Source: Desulfuromonadales bacterium (GTDB taxonomy: Bacteria > Desulfobacterota > Desulfuromonadia > Desulfuromonadales > BM103). Taken from it: a DNA stretch of 64,000 bases. The notes under the pieces were generated by a model. That model was not told where the DNA came from. It was given only the letters and a program-made list of their open reading frames with translations, and made no database searches. Made by a program: the position numbers and the translations under genes. Shown in pieces: positions 36,051-45,916 of this stretch (positions are counted from its first letter, which is position 1; the number at the start of each line of letters is the position of its first letter). The stretch covers positions 1-64,000 of the forward strand of contig JAQYVZ010000011.1 of the NCBI GenBank assembly GCA_030145205.1, read 5' to 3'.

Positions 36051-38663
36051 ATGGCAAAAAGCACTCCCATGATGCGGCAGTACCTGGAAATCAAATCGGA
36101 TTACCCGGATGCGATCCTGTTTTTCCGCTTGGGCGATTTTTACGAAATGTTCATGGACGATGCCGTTGAGGCGTCGCGGATACTGGATATTACCCTGACG
36201 TCACGCAACAAGGGAGCTGCCGAAGAGGTTCCGTTGTGTGGCATCCCCTATCATAGCTGCCAACCCTATATTGCCAAACTGGTCCAGGCTGGACGCAAAG
36301 TGGCGATCTGCGAGCAGGTCGAAGATCCCAGACAGGCGAAGGGGATTGTCCGGCGCGAGGTCGTTCGTGTCGTGACGCCAGGCCTGGTGGTGGACACTGA
36401 CACCCTCGACCCGCGCAGCAATAACTACCTGCTGGCGCTGGGGCCGGCCGGTGATGAACGTTGGGGACTGGCATTTGTTGATATCACGACCGGTGAGTTC
36501 CGCACGACTGAACTGGAAGGGCTCGAACCTTTGTCCGGGGAGCTGGCCTCGCGTAACCCCACCGAGGTGCTGCTGCCTGAAGGGGAGCAGGGCGACCTGC
36601 TGGCGCGACAGCTCGATGCCACGCTTCGACCTCTGGTGGTCAACCGGGTCCCCGATTGGGTGTTTGCCGAGGACCGGGCCGGACAGTTGCTGAATACCTT
36701 CTTCCCCGCCGGTTCTCTGGAGGCGTTCGGGTGCAAAGGGCTACCCGGTGCCATCGGTGCCGCCGGTGCTCTGCTGCATTATCTGGAGGAGACCCAGAAG
36801 GGGACCTTGTCACACCTGCAGCCGTTGCAAACCTACCAGGCCCACGACTTCATGGTTCTGGACGATTTTACCCGGCGTAATCTTGAATTGACCGGAACGT
36901 TGCATGACGGTCGTCGCAAGGGGTCGCTGCTCGGTGTGATGGATCGCACAGTGACGGCCATGGGCGCGCGGAAGCTGCGGCACTGGATGACGCACCCGCT
37001 GATCGATCTGTTGGCGATTCAGGGTCGCCACGCTGCCGTTGAAGAACTGGTCGGCGCCAGCCTGCTGCGTGACGAGCTGCGTTCGCTGATTGACGGGATT
37101 TATGATCTTGAGCGACTCAATGCACGCATCGCTCTGGCGACGGCCAACGCCAAAGACCTGGTGGCGCTACGCAGTTCCTTGCAGAAGTTACCTGAGCTGC
37201 TCGAGCAGATGGGGGTGTGTGCCGACCCATTGCTTGCCCGCCTGCGGAGCGAAATCGATCCGTTGCCTGACCTGGTTACATTGGTCGATACCGCGATTGT
37301 CGATGACCCGCCGTTCGTGTTGCGAGAAGGCGGTCTGATCCGCGAAGGGTATCACGCGGAGTTGGATGAGTTGCGCTCGATCAGCCGTGAAGGCAAAGGC
37401 TGGATCGCACGACTGGAGCAGGAGGAGAAAGAGCGCACCGGTATTCCGTCTCTGAAGGTTCGTTTCAACAAGGTGTTTGGCTATTATATCGAAGTGACAC
37501 GCAGCCACCTGGATCGCGTACCCGAAGATTACGAGCGCAAGCAGACCCTTGCCAACGCGGAGCGCTATATTACCCCGGCGTTGAAGGAGTATGAGCAGAA
37601 GGTTCTGACGGCGGAAGAGCAGGTGGTGGTGATCGAGTACGATCTGTTTCAGACGGTCCGGGGCCAGGTTGCGTCCCAAGGCAGTCGCATTCAGGAGACC
37701 GCCGACCGGCTGGCCACTCTGGATATTCTGCTCGGTTTTGCTGAACTGGCCCATGAACGCAATTACTGCAGGCCGGTGATGGATGAATCGACCTCCCTCT
37801 CGATTGAAGAGGGGCGTCACCCTGTCATCGAAACCATGGACCTCGGCGAGCGCTTTGTACCGAATGACGTCGAGATGGATACCGCCGACAACCAGATTCT
37901 GGTGATCACAGGACCGAACATGGCGGGCAAATCAACCTTCATGCGCCAGGTAGCTCTGATCTGCCTGATGGCCCAGGTTGGCAGTATGGTGCCGGCCCGT
38001 TCGGCGCGGATCGGCCTGGTCGACCGCATCTTCACCCGGGTTGGTGCCAGCGACAATCTGGCGCGTGGTCAGTCGACCTTCATGGTGGAGATGACCGAAA
38101 CAGCTAAAATTCTCAACCATGCGACGGATCGCAGCCTGATCGTTTTGGATGAAATCGGCCGGGGAACCTCGACTTTCGACGGCATCAGCATCGCCTGGTC
38201 AGTCGCCGAATACCTGCACGATCATCCTTCGGTGGCGGCTCGCACTCTGTTTGCAACCCATTACCACGAGCTGACTGAGCTCGGTTTGACCCGCTCGCGC
38301 GTGAAAAATTATAATGTCGCGGTCAAAGAGTGGGACGACCAAATTATTTTTCTGCGTCGGATCGTGAAGGGTGGCGCCAGCCACTCCTATGGCATCCAGG
38401 TGGCGCGCCTGGCTGGCTTGCCACAGGACGTCATTGACCGTGCTAAAGAAGTGCTACGCAACCTTGAAAGTGGGGAATTTGAAGCGGGCTCGCCTCGCTT
38501 GGCTCGTTCCCTGCGCGTGTCAACTGCTGAAGAACAGCCACAGCTCGGACTGTTCGACCAGGCCGACGATTCTTTACGCAACCGCCTGTCCGAGGTCGAC
38601 GTGTCGGTGCTGACGCCTCTCGAAGCCTTGAACCTACTTGATGAATTGAAGAAACTGGCATAA
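36051..38663 (+). CDS. mutS: DNA mismatch repair protein MutS
   Basis: Recognises mismatches and starts repair with MutL. 870 residues. The N-terminal mismatch-binding motif [11 protein letters not shown] carries the Phe-x-Glu wedge (F-Y-E). The ATPase has Walker [10 protein letters not shown] near residue 624 and [12 protein letters not shown] as Walker B/signature, with TFMVEMTET between. I use the ATG giving MAKSTPMM; a TTG three codons upstream is less likely. No mutL is adjacent. The downstream amidase gene begins only 5 bp later. Confidence 0.97.
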   Translation: MAKSTPMMRQYLEIKSDYPDAILFFRLGDFYEMFMDDAVEASRILDITLTSRNKGAAEEVPLCGIPYHSCQPYIAKLVQAGRKVAICEQVEDPRQAKGIVRREVVRVVTPGLVVDTDTLDPRSNNYLLALGPAGDERWGLAFVDITTGEFRTTELEGLEPLSGELASRNPTEVLLPEGEQGDLLARQLDATLRPLVVNRVPDWVFAEDRAGQLLNTFFPAGSLEAFGCKGLPGAIGAAGALLHYLEETQKGTLSHLQPLQTYQAHDFMVLDDFTRRNLELTGTLHDGRRKGSLLGVMDRTVTAMGARKLRHWMTHPLIDLLAIQGRHAAVEELVGASLLRDELRSLIDGIYDLERLNARIALATANAKDLVALRSSLQKLPELLEQMGVCADPLLARLRSEIDPLPDLVTLVDTAIVDDPPFVLREGGLIREGYHAELDELRSISREGKGWIARLEQEEKERTGIPSLKVRFNKVFGYYIEVTRSHLDRVPEDYERKQTLANAERYITPALKEYEQKVLTAEEQVVVIEYDLFQTVRGQVASQGSRIQETADRLATLDILLGFAELAHERNYCRPVMDESTSLSIEEGRHPVIETMDLGERFVPNDVEMDTADNQILVITGPNMAGKSTFMRQVALICLMAQVGSMVPARSARIGLVDRIFTRVGASDNLARGQSTFMVEMTETAKILNHATDRSLIVLDEIGRGTSTFDGISIAWSVAEYLHDHPSVAARTLFATHYHELTELGLTRSRVKNYNVAVKEWDDQIIFLRRIVKGGASHSYGIQVARLAGLPQDVIDRAKEVLRNLESGEFEAGSPRLARSLRVSTAEEQPQLGLFDQADDSLRNRLSEVDVSVLTPLEALNLLDELKKLA

Positions 38664-38668
38664 ATGTG

Positions 38669-40447
38669 ATGCGCATATTTTTGAAACTTTCTGTTTGCCT
38701 GGTGCTGCTTTTTTTGGCACTGCCTGCTGTTGGTGCCTCCGGTCCGGAGGCGTCCTACCAGGAAGCGCGTGATGCCTATTACGCTTTGCAGAACTCGGCT
38801 CGCAAGCAGCTCTACCGGGACCAGTGGCAGAAAGTGCTGAGCCGGTTTGAACATGTGCAAGAGCGTTACCCCGATTCTGCGCGGGCTGATGATGCCCTGT
38901 TCATGCGAGCCAAGACCATGGCTCAGCTCTATAAAATCAGTCGTTTGAAAAAAGACGCCGCTGATGCCGTTGCCCTGTACCGCGACATGGGACTGCATCA
39001 TCCTGGTAGTTCTCTGACGGATGATGCCCTGCTGCATGCCGGCACGCTCCTGGAGGAGATTCTGGGGAAACGTTCGGAGGCCTGGCGCGTCTATCGACAG
39101 CTGGTCGACACCTACCCCGATGGGGACATGGCCGGCCAGGCCAAACGGCGTCTGAAACGCCTGGCAGCTTTTGCCCCCGCGCCGCCAAAGCAGACGGCTG
39201 TTATCAGCAGTCGCGCTGAGGAAAGTCCTGCGACTGTTGCAGCGAAAAGCTCTCCGGCGGTTAGCGGGAGAATTCAGCTTGCAGCCGTGCGCTTCTGGTC
39301 GAACCCTGGCTACACGCGCATTGTGCTCGACCTGTCGGGAGAAGGTGAGTTTACAACGCATTTTCTGCCCGCCGAGCCGGCGGAGGGTGCCCCGCCCCGC
39401 CTTTACCTCGATATCTCGGCAGCAGAACTCGGCCCGGGCATGTCCGCCCCGACGATTGTCGATGATGGTTTGCTGCAACAAGTCCGGACCGGCCAGCCGC
39501 GCGAAGGAACTGTGAGGGTCGTGCTCGACCTGGAGAGCGTGCATGACTACACGGTCTTCCCGCTGGGCGACCCTTTCCGGATTGTTGTTGATATTTCCGG
39601 CCGGAAAGAGGCCGCGTCGATTGCTGCTGCGCCGCAGTCACCACCGATCCCTGCCGCGCAGCCTTCGGCTTCCGTCGGCAAGGATGAGATTGCCAAGGTT
39701 CTGGAACAGGCTCCGCGCGATCAGGCGAAACTGCATATCCCAGAGGCCCCCGCTTCGTCACGTTTGCGCCGGATTGTTGTCGATGCCGGGCACGGCGGAC
39801 GAGACCCCGGTGCAGTCGGCCCCGGTGGAACCTATGAAAAAACGATCACGCTCGCGCTTGCCAAGCGGCTGGCCAAGAAACTGGAGGCATCGCTCGGCTG
39901 TGAAGTGATCCTGACCCGTAGTCGAGATGTCTACCTGCCGCTGGAGGAACGGACTGCGATTGCCAACAAGGTCGGCGCTGACCTGTTCATCTCCCTGCAC
40001 GCGAATGCCAACAAGAGCAGTAAACCATACGGGGTGGAAACCTATTACCTGAACTTTTCCAAGAACGACAAGGCTGCCGCTTTGGCTGCACGGGAAAACG
40101 GGACCTCGCTTAAGGAGGTCTCCGATCTCGAATTGATCCTGTTTGACTTGATGGCCAATGCCAAGATCAATGAATCGAGTCGACTGGCGGCTGAAATTCA
40201 GAAAGGCCTGGTCTCGGGACTGAGTCGCCATTACAGCAAGGTTAAGGATATGGGTGTCCGGCAAGGCCCCTTTTATGTTCTGCTGGGAGCAACCATGCCC
40301 TCGGTGCTGATCGAAGCGGCGTTCATCAGCAACCCTCGTGAAGAGAAACGCTTGATCAGCGGGACCTACCAGGAGCGGACCGCCGACGCGATTGCCAAGG
40401 CGGTCAGACACTATGCCGAAAACAACAAACTGGTTGCAGTCAAATAA
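38669..40447 (+). CDS. amiC: N-acetylmuramoyl-L-alanine amidase with TPR and AMIN domains
   Basis: Periplasmic peptidoglycan amidase that separates daughter cells. 592 residues with a signal peptide (about 1-23). A TPR-like region (about 28-165) is followed by a proline/alanine linker, an AMIN septum-targeting domain (about 205-310), a second linker, then Amidase_3 (about 367-585). Zinc-site residues are visible: His in DAGHGGRDPGA, Glu in YEKTITL, His in ISLHANAN and catalytic Glu in LIEAAFISN. E. coli AmiC lacks the TPR part. The start could also be the GTG one codon earlier. Confidence 0.93.
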   Translation: MRIFLKLSVCLVLLFLALPAVGASGPEASYQEARDAYYALQNSARKQLYRDQWQKVLSRFEHVQERYPDSARADDALFMRAKTMAQLYKISRLKKDAADAVALYRDMGLHHPGSSLTDDALLHAGTLLEEILGKRSEAWRVYRQLVDTYPDGDMAGQAKRRLKRLAAFAPAPPKQTAVISSRAEESPATVAAKSSPAVSGRIQLAAVRFWSNPGYTRIVLDLSGEGEFTTHFLPAEPAEGAPPRLYLDISAAELGPGMSAPTIVDDGLLQQVRTGQPREGTVRVVLDLESVHDYTVFPLGDPFRIVVDISGRKEAASIAAAPQSPPIPAAQPSASVGKDEIAKVLEQAPRDQAKLHIPEAPASSRLRRIVVDAGHGGRDPGAVGPGGTYEKTITLALAKRLAKKLEASLGCEVILTRSRDVYLPLEERTAIANKVGADLFISLHANANKSSKPYGVETYYLNFSKNDKAAALAARENGTSLKEVSDLELILFDLMANAKINESSRLAAEIQKGLVSGLSRHYSKVKDMGVRQGPFYVLLGATMPSVLIEAAFISNPREEKRLISGTYQERTADAIAKAVRHYAENNKLVAVK

Positions 40448-40451
40448 GTCG

Positions 40452-43139
40452 ATGTCACTATTAGACCCTGAAAATTTTTTCGCTACCGAACTGATGGTGG
40501 CCGGAGACAAGAGTTTCAACTCGCGGCGTGACAGCCTGCTTGAAACGGCTAAACGTTTTCTGGCCCATCACCGTGAGCAGTGTCAGGAGTTGCACAATCA
40601 GGGCGCGAGTGGTGCAGAGGTCGTTACTTGCATCACCGAAATGACCGACACCCTGATCCAGAGCTTGTATCAATGTCTGGTAGCAGATGCCGATTTCGGA
40701 CGTTATACCAGCTCGGCTGTAATCGCTCTCGGTGGTTACGGTCGGCGTGAATTGAATCCCTTGTCCGATGTCGACCTGATGTTTTTCTGCAGTGACAATG
40801 ACCGCGACCAGGCTGACCTGGTGGCTGAACGGATGCTCTACCTGCTGTGGGATCTTGGCCTTGATGTCGGCTACAGTGTGCGTACATCCCGTGATTGCCT
40901 CACCTTGGCGGGGCAGGATCTGACCATCCGGACGGCACTACTTGACGCGCGCCTGATTGTGGGCGATGAAGATCTTTACCGGGAGTTCGAACGTCAGGTC
41001 TTCCCCCAGATCATCGGTAAGAATACTCAGGCTTTTTTGAAAAAAAAGTTCGAAGAACACCAGACCCGGGTGACCAAGTTCGGTTCGACCGTTTACATGC
41101 TTGAACCGAACATCAAAGAAGGCGAAGGGGGTCTGCGTGATCTTCACACTGCGCTCTGGATGGCACGGGTCAAGTACAAGGCTGGGAACTTGCGCGACTT
41201 GGTCATCAAGGGTGTTTTGAGTGAGCAGGAGGTGGAAGATTTCAGGGAAGCGCTCAGCTATCTATGGCGGATTCGCAACGAACTGCATTACCTGTCGAAG
41301 CGTAAAAATGAACAGTTGCATTTCGATCAACAGGAGGCGATTGCCCGTTTTCTCGGTTACCGGGACACGCGTAAGGCCCAGGCTGTCGAGCAGTTCATGC
41401 AGGACTTTTACGCGCAAGCGACCCGAATCGAACATCTCTCGACGACCTTGATCAACCGTGTCTGGCAGTCGAGTGATGTTCCGTCCCGTATTTTTGGTTA
41501 CCTGTCGCGGCGGCCTGCCGGCGATGACTTTTTTATCTACCAGGGAGAGCTCAAGGCGTCTCGCAAGGCCTTGTTTCAGGATCGCCCCGAGGCGATGATG
41601 GAGGCCTTTTTAACGGCCAAGCGGCAGGGTGTTCATCTGAGCGGAGTACTCAAGGGCCAGATACGCGACAATCTGAATCTGGTCAACGATGCCTTTCGCC
41701 GTTCACGCAAGGTGTCCAAGATGTTTCTGGAGATTTTGCGTACGCCAGGAGGGATTTTTGAAACCTTGCAGGACATGCATCATCTTCAGTTCCTGAATCG
41801 TTATATTCCCGAGTTCAAACGCATCTTCTGCCAGGTCCAGCATGATGCCTACCATGTTTATACGGTCGACATTCACACTCTGTTTGCCATCGGCGAGATT
41901 GAAAAACTCTGGGAGGGGGGGTATGCCGAGGACAGGCCGCTGCTGACGAGCGTTGCTGATGATGTTGAAAAACGCGGGTTGCTGATGCTTGCGGTGCTGT
42001 TTCACGATATCGGTAAGGGTGAGGGCAAAGACCATAGCAACAAGGGCGCCGATATGGTTCCCAAGATCGCCAGGCGTCTGAATCTCAACCGTGAGGACAG
42101 CCAGCGGCTTGAGTTCCTGGTGCGTCAGCATCTCGACATGGTACATATCTCCCAACGGCGAGATCTGCATGATGATCGTTTGATACGTGACTTTGCACAG
42201 ACCATGGGGATGACAGAAAACCTGAAGATGCTCTACCTGCTGACATTCGCTGATCTCAGGGCGGTTGGCCCTGATGTCTGGAGCGAGTGGAAGGGGTTTT
42301 TGCTGCAGGAACTCTACGAAAAGACTTATGACGCCATGGAGCGTGGCAACTTTATGCGCGACATGCGCTCCGAGAGAGTCCGCAACCGCAAGCGCAAAGT
42401 CGTGGCCGCTCTTGCAGAGGAGTTCGGCGAACGGGTTGTCAAGGGTCACATGCGTACGATGGGGCTGCGCTACCTGCTCACGCACCGGTCGTGGGAGATT
42501 GCTCCACATGTGCGTCTGGAGCTACAGCGTGGTGCCAGCACTCTCGCGCTGGAAGTGAACCACAATGTCGAGAACGAATATACCAGCCTGACTATTTCGA
42601 CACTGGATGTCGTCGGTTTGTTCAGTATGATTACAGGCGTCCTTGCTGCCAACAGTGTGAATATCCTCGGCGCCCAGATTTATACACGGACTAACGGCAT
42701 GGCCCTGGACCTGCTCCATGTCAATCGCCCGCTCGGTGGCATTATCGACGATCCGGCGAAGTGGGATCGGGTGAGAGCCGAACTGTCCGGTGTCATTGAA
42801 GGCCGCATTCCGCTTGATGATCTGATCGAAAAACGCCAGCAGTCGAGTGGCCTGACTCTGAAGAAACTGCCGCAATACCCGAGCCGGATTGAGTTCGACA
42901 ACGAGATCTCCGTCGAACATACCGTGATTGATATTTTTGCCCATGACAAGGTGGGTCTGCTTTACTACATCAGCCGTACCCTTTCTGAGGTCGGTTTGTA
43001 CATTCACGTCGCCAAGATCTCCACCAAAGTCGACCAGGTGGCTGACACCTTCTATGTGAAGGACATCTTCGGCCAGAAGGTCCGTGACGACATCAAACTG
43101 GAAGAAGTCCGCAACAGGTTGCTGGAAGCAATCGACTAG
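40452..43139 (+). CDS. glnD: Bifunctional PII uridylyltransferase / uridylyl-removing enzyme
   Basis: Glutamine sensor of nitrogen control that modifies GlnB/GlnK. 895 residues. The nucleotidyltransferase domain has GGYGRRELNPLSDVDL near residue 95, the HD domain has HDIGKG near residue 520, and two C-terminal ACT domains (about 705-780 and 815-890) bind glutamine. The start has no good ribosome-binding site and sits 4 bp after the amidase stop, so translation may depend on coupling. No glnB or glnA is nearby. Confidence 0.96.
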   Translation: MSLLDPENFFATELMVAGDKSFNSRRDSLLETAKRFLAHHREQCQELHNQGASGAEVVTCITEMTDTLIQSLYQCLVADADFGRYTSSAVIALGGYGRRELNPLSDVDLMFFCSDNDRDQADLVAERMLYLLWDLGLDVGYSVRTSRDCLTLAGQDLTIRTALLDARLIVGDEDLYREFERQVFPQIIGKNTQAFLKKKFEEHQTRVTKFGSTVYMLEPNIKEGEGGLRDLHTALWMARVKYKAGNLRDLVIKGVLSEQEVEDFREALSYLWRIRNELHYLSKRKNEQLHFDQQEAIARFLGYRDTRKAQAVEQFMQDFYAQATRIEHLSTTLINRVWQSSDVPSRIFGYLSRRPAGDDFFIYQGELKASRKALFQDRPEAMMEAFLTAKRQGVHLSGVLKGQIRDNLNLVNDAFRRSRKVSKMFLEILRTPGGIFETLQDMHHLQFLNRYIPEFKRIFCQVQHDAYHVYTVDIHTLFAIGEIEKLWEGGYAEDRPLLTSVADDVEKRGLLMLAVLFHDIGKGEGKDHSNKGADMVPKIARRLNLNREDSQRLEFLVRQHLDMVHISQRRDLHDDRLIRDFAQTMGMTENLKMLYLLTFADLRAVGPDVWSEWKGFLLQELYEKTYDAMERGNFMRDMRSERVRNRKRKVVAALAEEFGERVVKGHMRTMGLRYLLTHRSWEIAPHVRLELQRGASTLALEVNHNVENEYTSLTISTLDVVGLFSMITGVLAANSVNILGAQIYTRTNGMALDLLHVNRPLGGIIDDPAKWDRVRAELSGVIEGRIPLDDLIEKRQQSSGLTLKKLPQYPSRIEFDNEISVEHTVIDIFAHDKVGLLYYISRTLSEVGLYIHVAKISTKVDQVADTFYVKDIFGQKVRDDIKLEEVRNRLLEAID

Positions 43140-43181
43140 GGATGGAGTGAGGGTTGCATGTTCAGAAACGAATCCTCCCTT

Positions 43182-43200
43182 CAATCTCTTCCCGCCAGGG
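43182..43200 (+). repeat. Degenerate copy of the CTCTCCCGCCAGGG repeat
   Basis: CAATCTCTTCCCGCCAGGG, nearly identical to the left part of the repeat at 46731-46755, in the glnD-xerD gap directly before xerD. Confidence 0.5.
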
Positions 43201-43210
43201 CCAATTAAGC

Positions 43211-44098
43211 ATGGATATCTATCTCGACCTGTTCATGAACTATATTGCCATCGAGCGTGGTCTGGCAAAGAACACGCTTGAGGCCTATGGACGAGACCTG
43301 CGTCGATACCTCGAGTTCCTGGCAAAGCAGGACATTGCTGCATTGGAACAGGTTACGTCTCCCGTCGTGGTGCGTTTTCTGGTGGCTCTCAAGCAGGCGG
43401 GATTGTCTTCTCGCAGCCAGTCGCGTGCTCTGGCAGCCGTACGAGTGTTTCATCGTTTCCTGCTGCGGGAAAAACATGTCTCTCAGGATCCGACCCGTCA
43501 GGTCGCGGTGCCACGCAGTATGTCGGCTCTGCCGCACACTCTGTCGCCGGTCGAAGTAGAACGTCTGCTGGCCAGTCCGAAAGGAGATGGCACTCTGGCC
43601 TGCCGTGACCGGGCGATGCTGGAAGTGCTGTATGCGACCGGACTGCGCGTGTCGGAACTGGTGTCCCTGAAGATCAGTGATCTGCAGCTTGACGTCGGTT
43701 ATCTGACGGCTTTCGGGAAACGCAGCAAGCAGCGGATTGTGCCGCTTGGCGAGATGGCTGTGCGTTCGCTCGGCCACTATCTCGATGCAGCGCGGCCGCA
43801 GCTCGATCGGCAGCGCAACTCGCCCTATGTTTTTCTGAATCGCTCCGGGGAGGGCTTGACACGCCAAGGCTTCTGGAAGATGATAAAGCGCCGCGCAACG
43901 GAGGCCGGGGTCGTCCGCAAGATCAGCCCTCACGTTCTGCGGCATTCGTTTGCCACACATCTGCTCGACAACGGGGCTGACCTGCGTTCAGTGCAGGCGA
44001 TGCTGGGGCATGCCGACATCTCGACCACGCAGATTTATACCCACGTAACCCGAGAGAGGCTGCGGAAGCTGCATGCGGAGCATCATCCGCGGGGATAA
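43211..44098 (+). CDS. xerD: Site-specific tyrosine recombinase XerD
   Basis: Resolves chromosome dimers at dif with XerC. 295 residues, matching E. coli XerD (298). The catalytic set is complete: R146 (TGLRVSEL), K170 (FGKRSKQR), H241 and R244 (HVLRHSFATH), H267 (LGHADI) and nucleophile Y276 (QIYTHV). An N-terminal SAM-like core-binding domain spans residues 1-90. I start at the ATG giving MDIYLDLF; a TTG 19 codons upstream would include the repeat. XerC versus XerD is judged on overall resemblance. Confidence 0.92.
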   Translation: MDIYLDLFMNYIAIERGLAKNTLEAYGRDLRRYLEFLAKQDIAALEQVTSPVVVRFLVALKQAGLSSRSQSRALAAVRVFHRFLLREKHVSQDPTRQVAVPRSMSALPHTLSPVEVERLLASPKGDGTLACRDRAMLEVLYATGLRVSELVSLKISDLQLDVGYLTAFGKRSKQRIVPLGEMAVRSLGHYLDAARPQLDRQRNSPYVFLNRSGEGLTRQGFWKMIKRRATEAGVVRKISPHVLRHSFATHLLDNGADLRSVQAMLGHADISTTQIYTHVTRERLRKLHAEHHPRG

Positions 44099-44121
44099 TG
44101 ATTAAATGATGGTTTGCGATT

Positions 44122-44215
44122 TTACCACGGAGTTCACGGCGAACACGGTGGGTTCAACCATATGATTTACTTACTGCCCTCCGCGTCTCCAGCGAGCAGT
44201 GCGAGCGGGTGGTAA
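44122..44215. repeat. ACCACGGAG-type dispersed intergenic repeat
   Basis: 94 bp with 7-bp terminal inverted repeats TTACCAC / GTGGTAA. The left part, ACCACGGAGTTCACGG and CGAACACGG, and the right part, CTCCGCGTCTCC followed by AGCGAGCAGTGCGAGCGGG, resemble a repeat I have seen scattered in many proteobacterial genomes. No gene in the 164-bp gap. Confidence 0.6.
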
Positions 44216-44262
44216 GGTTTTTTAAATAACTGTCCTTTCGGACGAAGGTTTAGGGTACTGAT

Positions 44263-45474
44263 ATGAAACAGATTATTTTGCTCGGTGACGGCATGGCCGA
44301 TGAGCCGATGGAGCAATTAGGTGGCCTGACTCCGCTGGAGAAGGCCAAAACGCCGAATATGGATGCTTTGGCCCAGGCTGGAGTCCTGGGGGTTGCCGAA
44401 ACGGTCCCTCAAGGTTTTCACCCAGGTTCCGATGTCGCCAACCTGTCGGTGTTCGGTTATGACCCCGCCAGCTGCTATTCCGGTCGCTCGCCACTGGAAG
44501 CGGCCAGTATGGGGGTCGAACTGGCTCCGGAAGACGTCGCCTTTCGACTCAACCTGGTGACGCTGGAGGTCCAGCATGGTGATATTTACATGCAGGATTT
44601 CTCAGCCGACCATATCTCCAGTGAAGAGGCTGCGGAGTTGATCGCCTGCCTTCAGGAGGAGTTGGGTAACGACGAGTTTCAGTTTTATCCGGGGGTTTCT
44701 TACCGTCATCTGATGGTGTGGCGTGGTGGCCGGGATCAGTTTCACCTGACGCCTCCCCACGATCTGACCGGACAGAGCATCCGCGATCATTTGCCGCGCA
44801 GCGCAGAGGCGAACCCGATCGTCCAGATCGTCAACTCTGCCCAGATGCTGTTTAACCGGCACCCGGTCAACCAGAAGCGTGTTGCGGCAGGGAAGCTGCC
44901 CGCCAACTCAATCTGGCTGTGGGGGCAGGGCCGTCGTCCGCAGATGCCCACCCTGCAGGAGCAGTATGGTTTGGAAGGCGCAGTCATTTCGGCGGTTGAC
45001 CTGATCAAAGGCATCGGCATTTACGCCGGTCTCGAGGTCATCAATGTGCCGGGCGCGACCGGCTATGTAGATACCAATTATCTCGGTAAGGCCGAAGCGG
45101 CTCTTAAGGCGCTGGAACAACTTGATTTTGTCTATGTGCATGTCGAGGCTCCGGATGAAGCTGGTCACGCCGGCAATCTGGAAGACAAGATCATGGCGAT
45201 CGAAAAGTTTGACCAGGATGTCGTTGGAACCATCCGCGAAGGAATCGGCCGGTTCGGTGATTACCGGATCGCTGTTCTGCCTGATCACCCGACCCCGCTG
45301 CGGCTGATGACGCACACGCGGGATGCCGTACCTTTTATTCTCTATGGCTCGGCTGGGGAGTTTGCCCCGGTGGGAGCTCCGACCGGCTACTCCGAGAAGG
45401 AAGCCCGCGCAACGGGTGTTGTCCTTGATCCGGGGCACCTTCTGATGAAGAGCCTGGTGAAGGGGACGATTTAG
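44263..45474 (+). CDS. apgM: Cofactor-independent phosphoglycerate mutase, archaeal type
   Basis: 403-residue alkaline-phosphatase-superfamily enzyme of COG3635, interconverting 3- and 2-phosphoglycerate with two metal ions. LLGDGMAD at the start and the phosphorylated-Ser motif GSDVANLSVFGYDP near residue 48 are diagnostic; the metal-binding HVEAPDEAGH lies near residue 290. Members of this family have also been proposed or shown to be homoserine kinases where thrB is missing. thrC is in the window, but thrB is not, so that alternative deserves mention. It follows the repeat without a clear promoter. Confidence 0.85.
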   Translation: MKQIILLGDGMADEPMEQLGGLTPLEKAKTPNMDALAQAGVLGVAETVPQGFHPGSDVANLSVFGYDPASCYSGRSPLEAASMGVELAPEDVAFRLNLVTLEVQHGDIYMQDFSADHISSEEAAELIACLQEELGNDEFQFYPGVSYRHLMVWRGGRDQFHLTPPHDLTGQSIRDHLPRSAEANPIVQIVNSAQMLFNRHPVNQKRVAAGKLPANSIWLWGQGRRPQMPTLQEQYGLEGAVISAVDLIKGIGIYAGLEVINVPGATGYVDTNYLGKAEAALKALEQLDFVYVHVEAPDEAGHAGNLEDKIMAIEKFDQDVVGTIREGIGRFGDYRIAVLPDHPTPLRLMTHTRDAVPFILYGSAGEFAPVGAPTGYSEKEARATGVVLDPGHLLMKSLVKGTI

Positions 45475-45499
45475 TCCCAATCAGCACGTAGCGAGTTTT

Positions 45500-45916
45500 A
45501 TGCCTTCTGTCGAATTCATCAAATTAGAACGTCCGGAGCGGGCGGTGATCCTGTGCGAGCTGGCGGAAGAGTTCTTCCAGAAAAATCAGCGGGTGGTGAT
45601 CGTCGTTCAGGATGACAATCAAGGTGTGACTCTGGATCGCTTCATGTGGACCTGGAGTAAAGGCTCGTTTGTCCCGCATGTCTACGACAATGGCGCCATT
45701 GATTGCATCGATGAGCCGGTTGTGATTACGACCCGCGAGGAAAATCGTAATGGTGCCCGGGTTTTGATCCAGGGGCGGCCCTGTCCAATTGGTTTTGTGC
45801 GTCAGTTTGAGCAGGTGATTGATTTCGCGGAGGTTTACGACGACGCCTTGGCGCAGCAGTCGCGGGATCGCTACAAAGTCTGCCGGGAAATGGGATTCCA
45901 TGTCAGTTTGCGTTAA
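45500..45916 (+). CDS. holC: DNA polymerase III chi subunit-like protein
   Basis: 138 residues. The order of features matches HolC: an early V-x-x-L-A-E-E-x-x-x-K-N-Q-R-V-x-I-x-x-x-D segment, a W-x-x-x-K-G-S-F-V-P-H motif near residue 54, and a C-terminal V-I-D-F-A-E-V-Y-D-D-A-L-A-Q-Q-S-R-D-R-Y-K helix. Chi links the clamp loader to SSB. The match is by eye and the identity is moderate. The gene overlaps rsmE and is in no other replication context; psi (holD) is not visible. Confidence 0.75.
   Translation: MPSVEFIKLERPERAVILCELAEEFFQKNQRVVIVVQDDNQGVTLDRFMWTWSKGSFVPHVYDNGAIDCIDEPVVITTREENRNGARVLIQGRPCPIGFVRQFEQVIDFAEVYDDALAQQSRDRYKVCREMGFHVSLR

Noticed and set aside
43211-44098. Phage or integron integrase.
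   Set aside because: Length and catalytic spacing match chromosomal XerD, and no attachment site, tRNA or mobile genes adjoin it.
45819-45900. A longer rsmE beginning upstream in the middle of holC.
   Set aside because: The extra residues are Arg/Ser/Thr-rich shadow sequence and do not resemble an RsmE N terminus.
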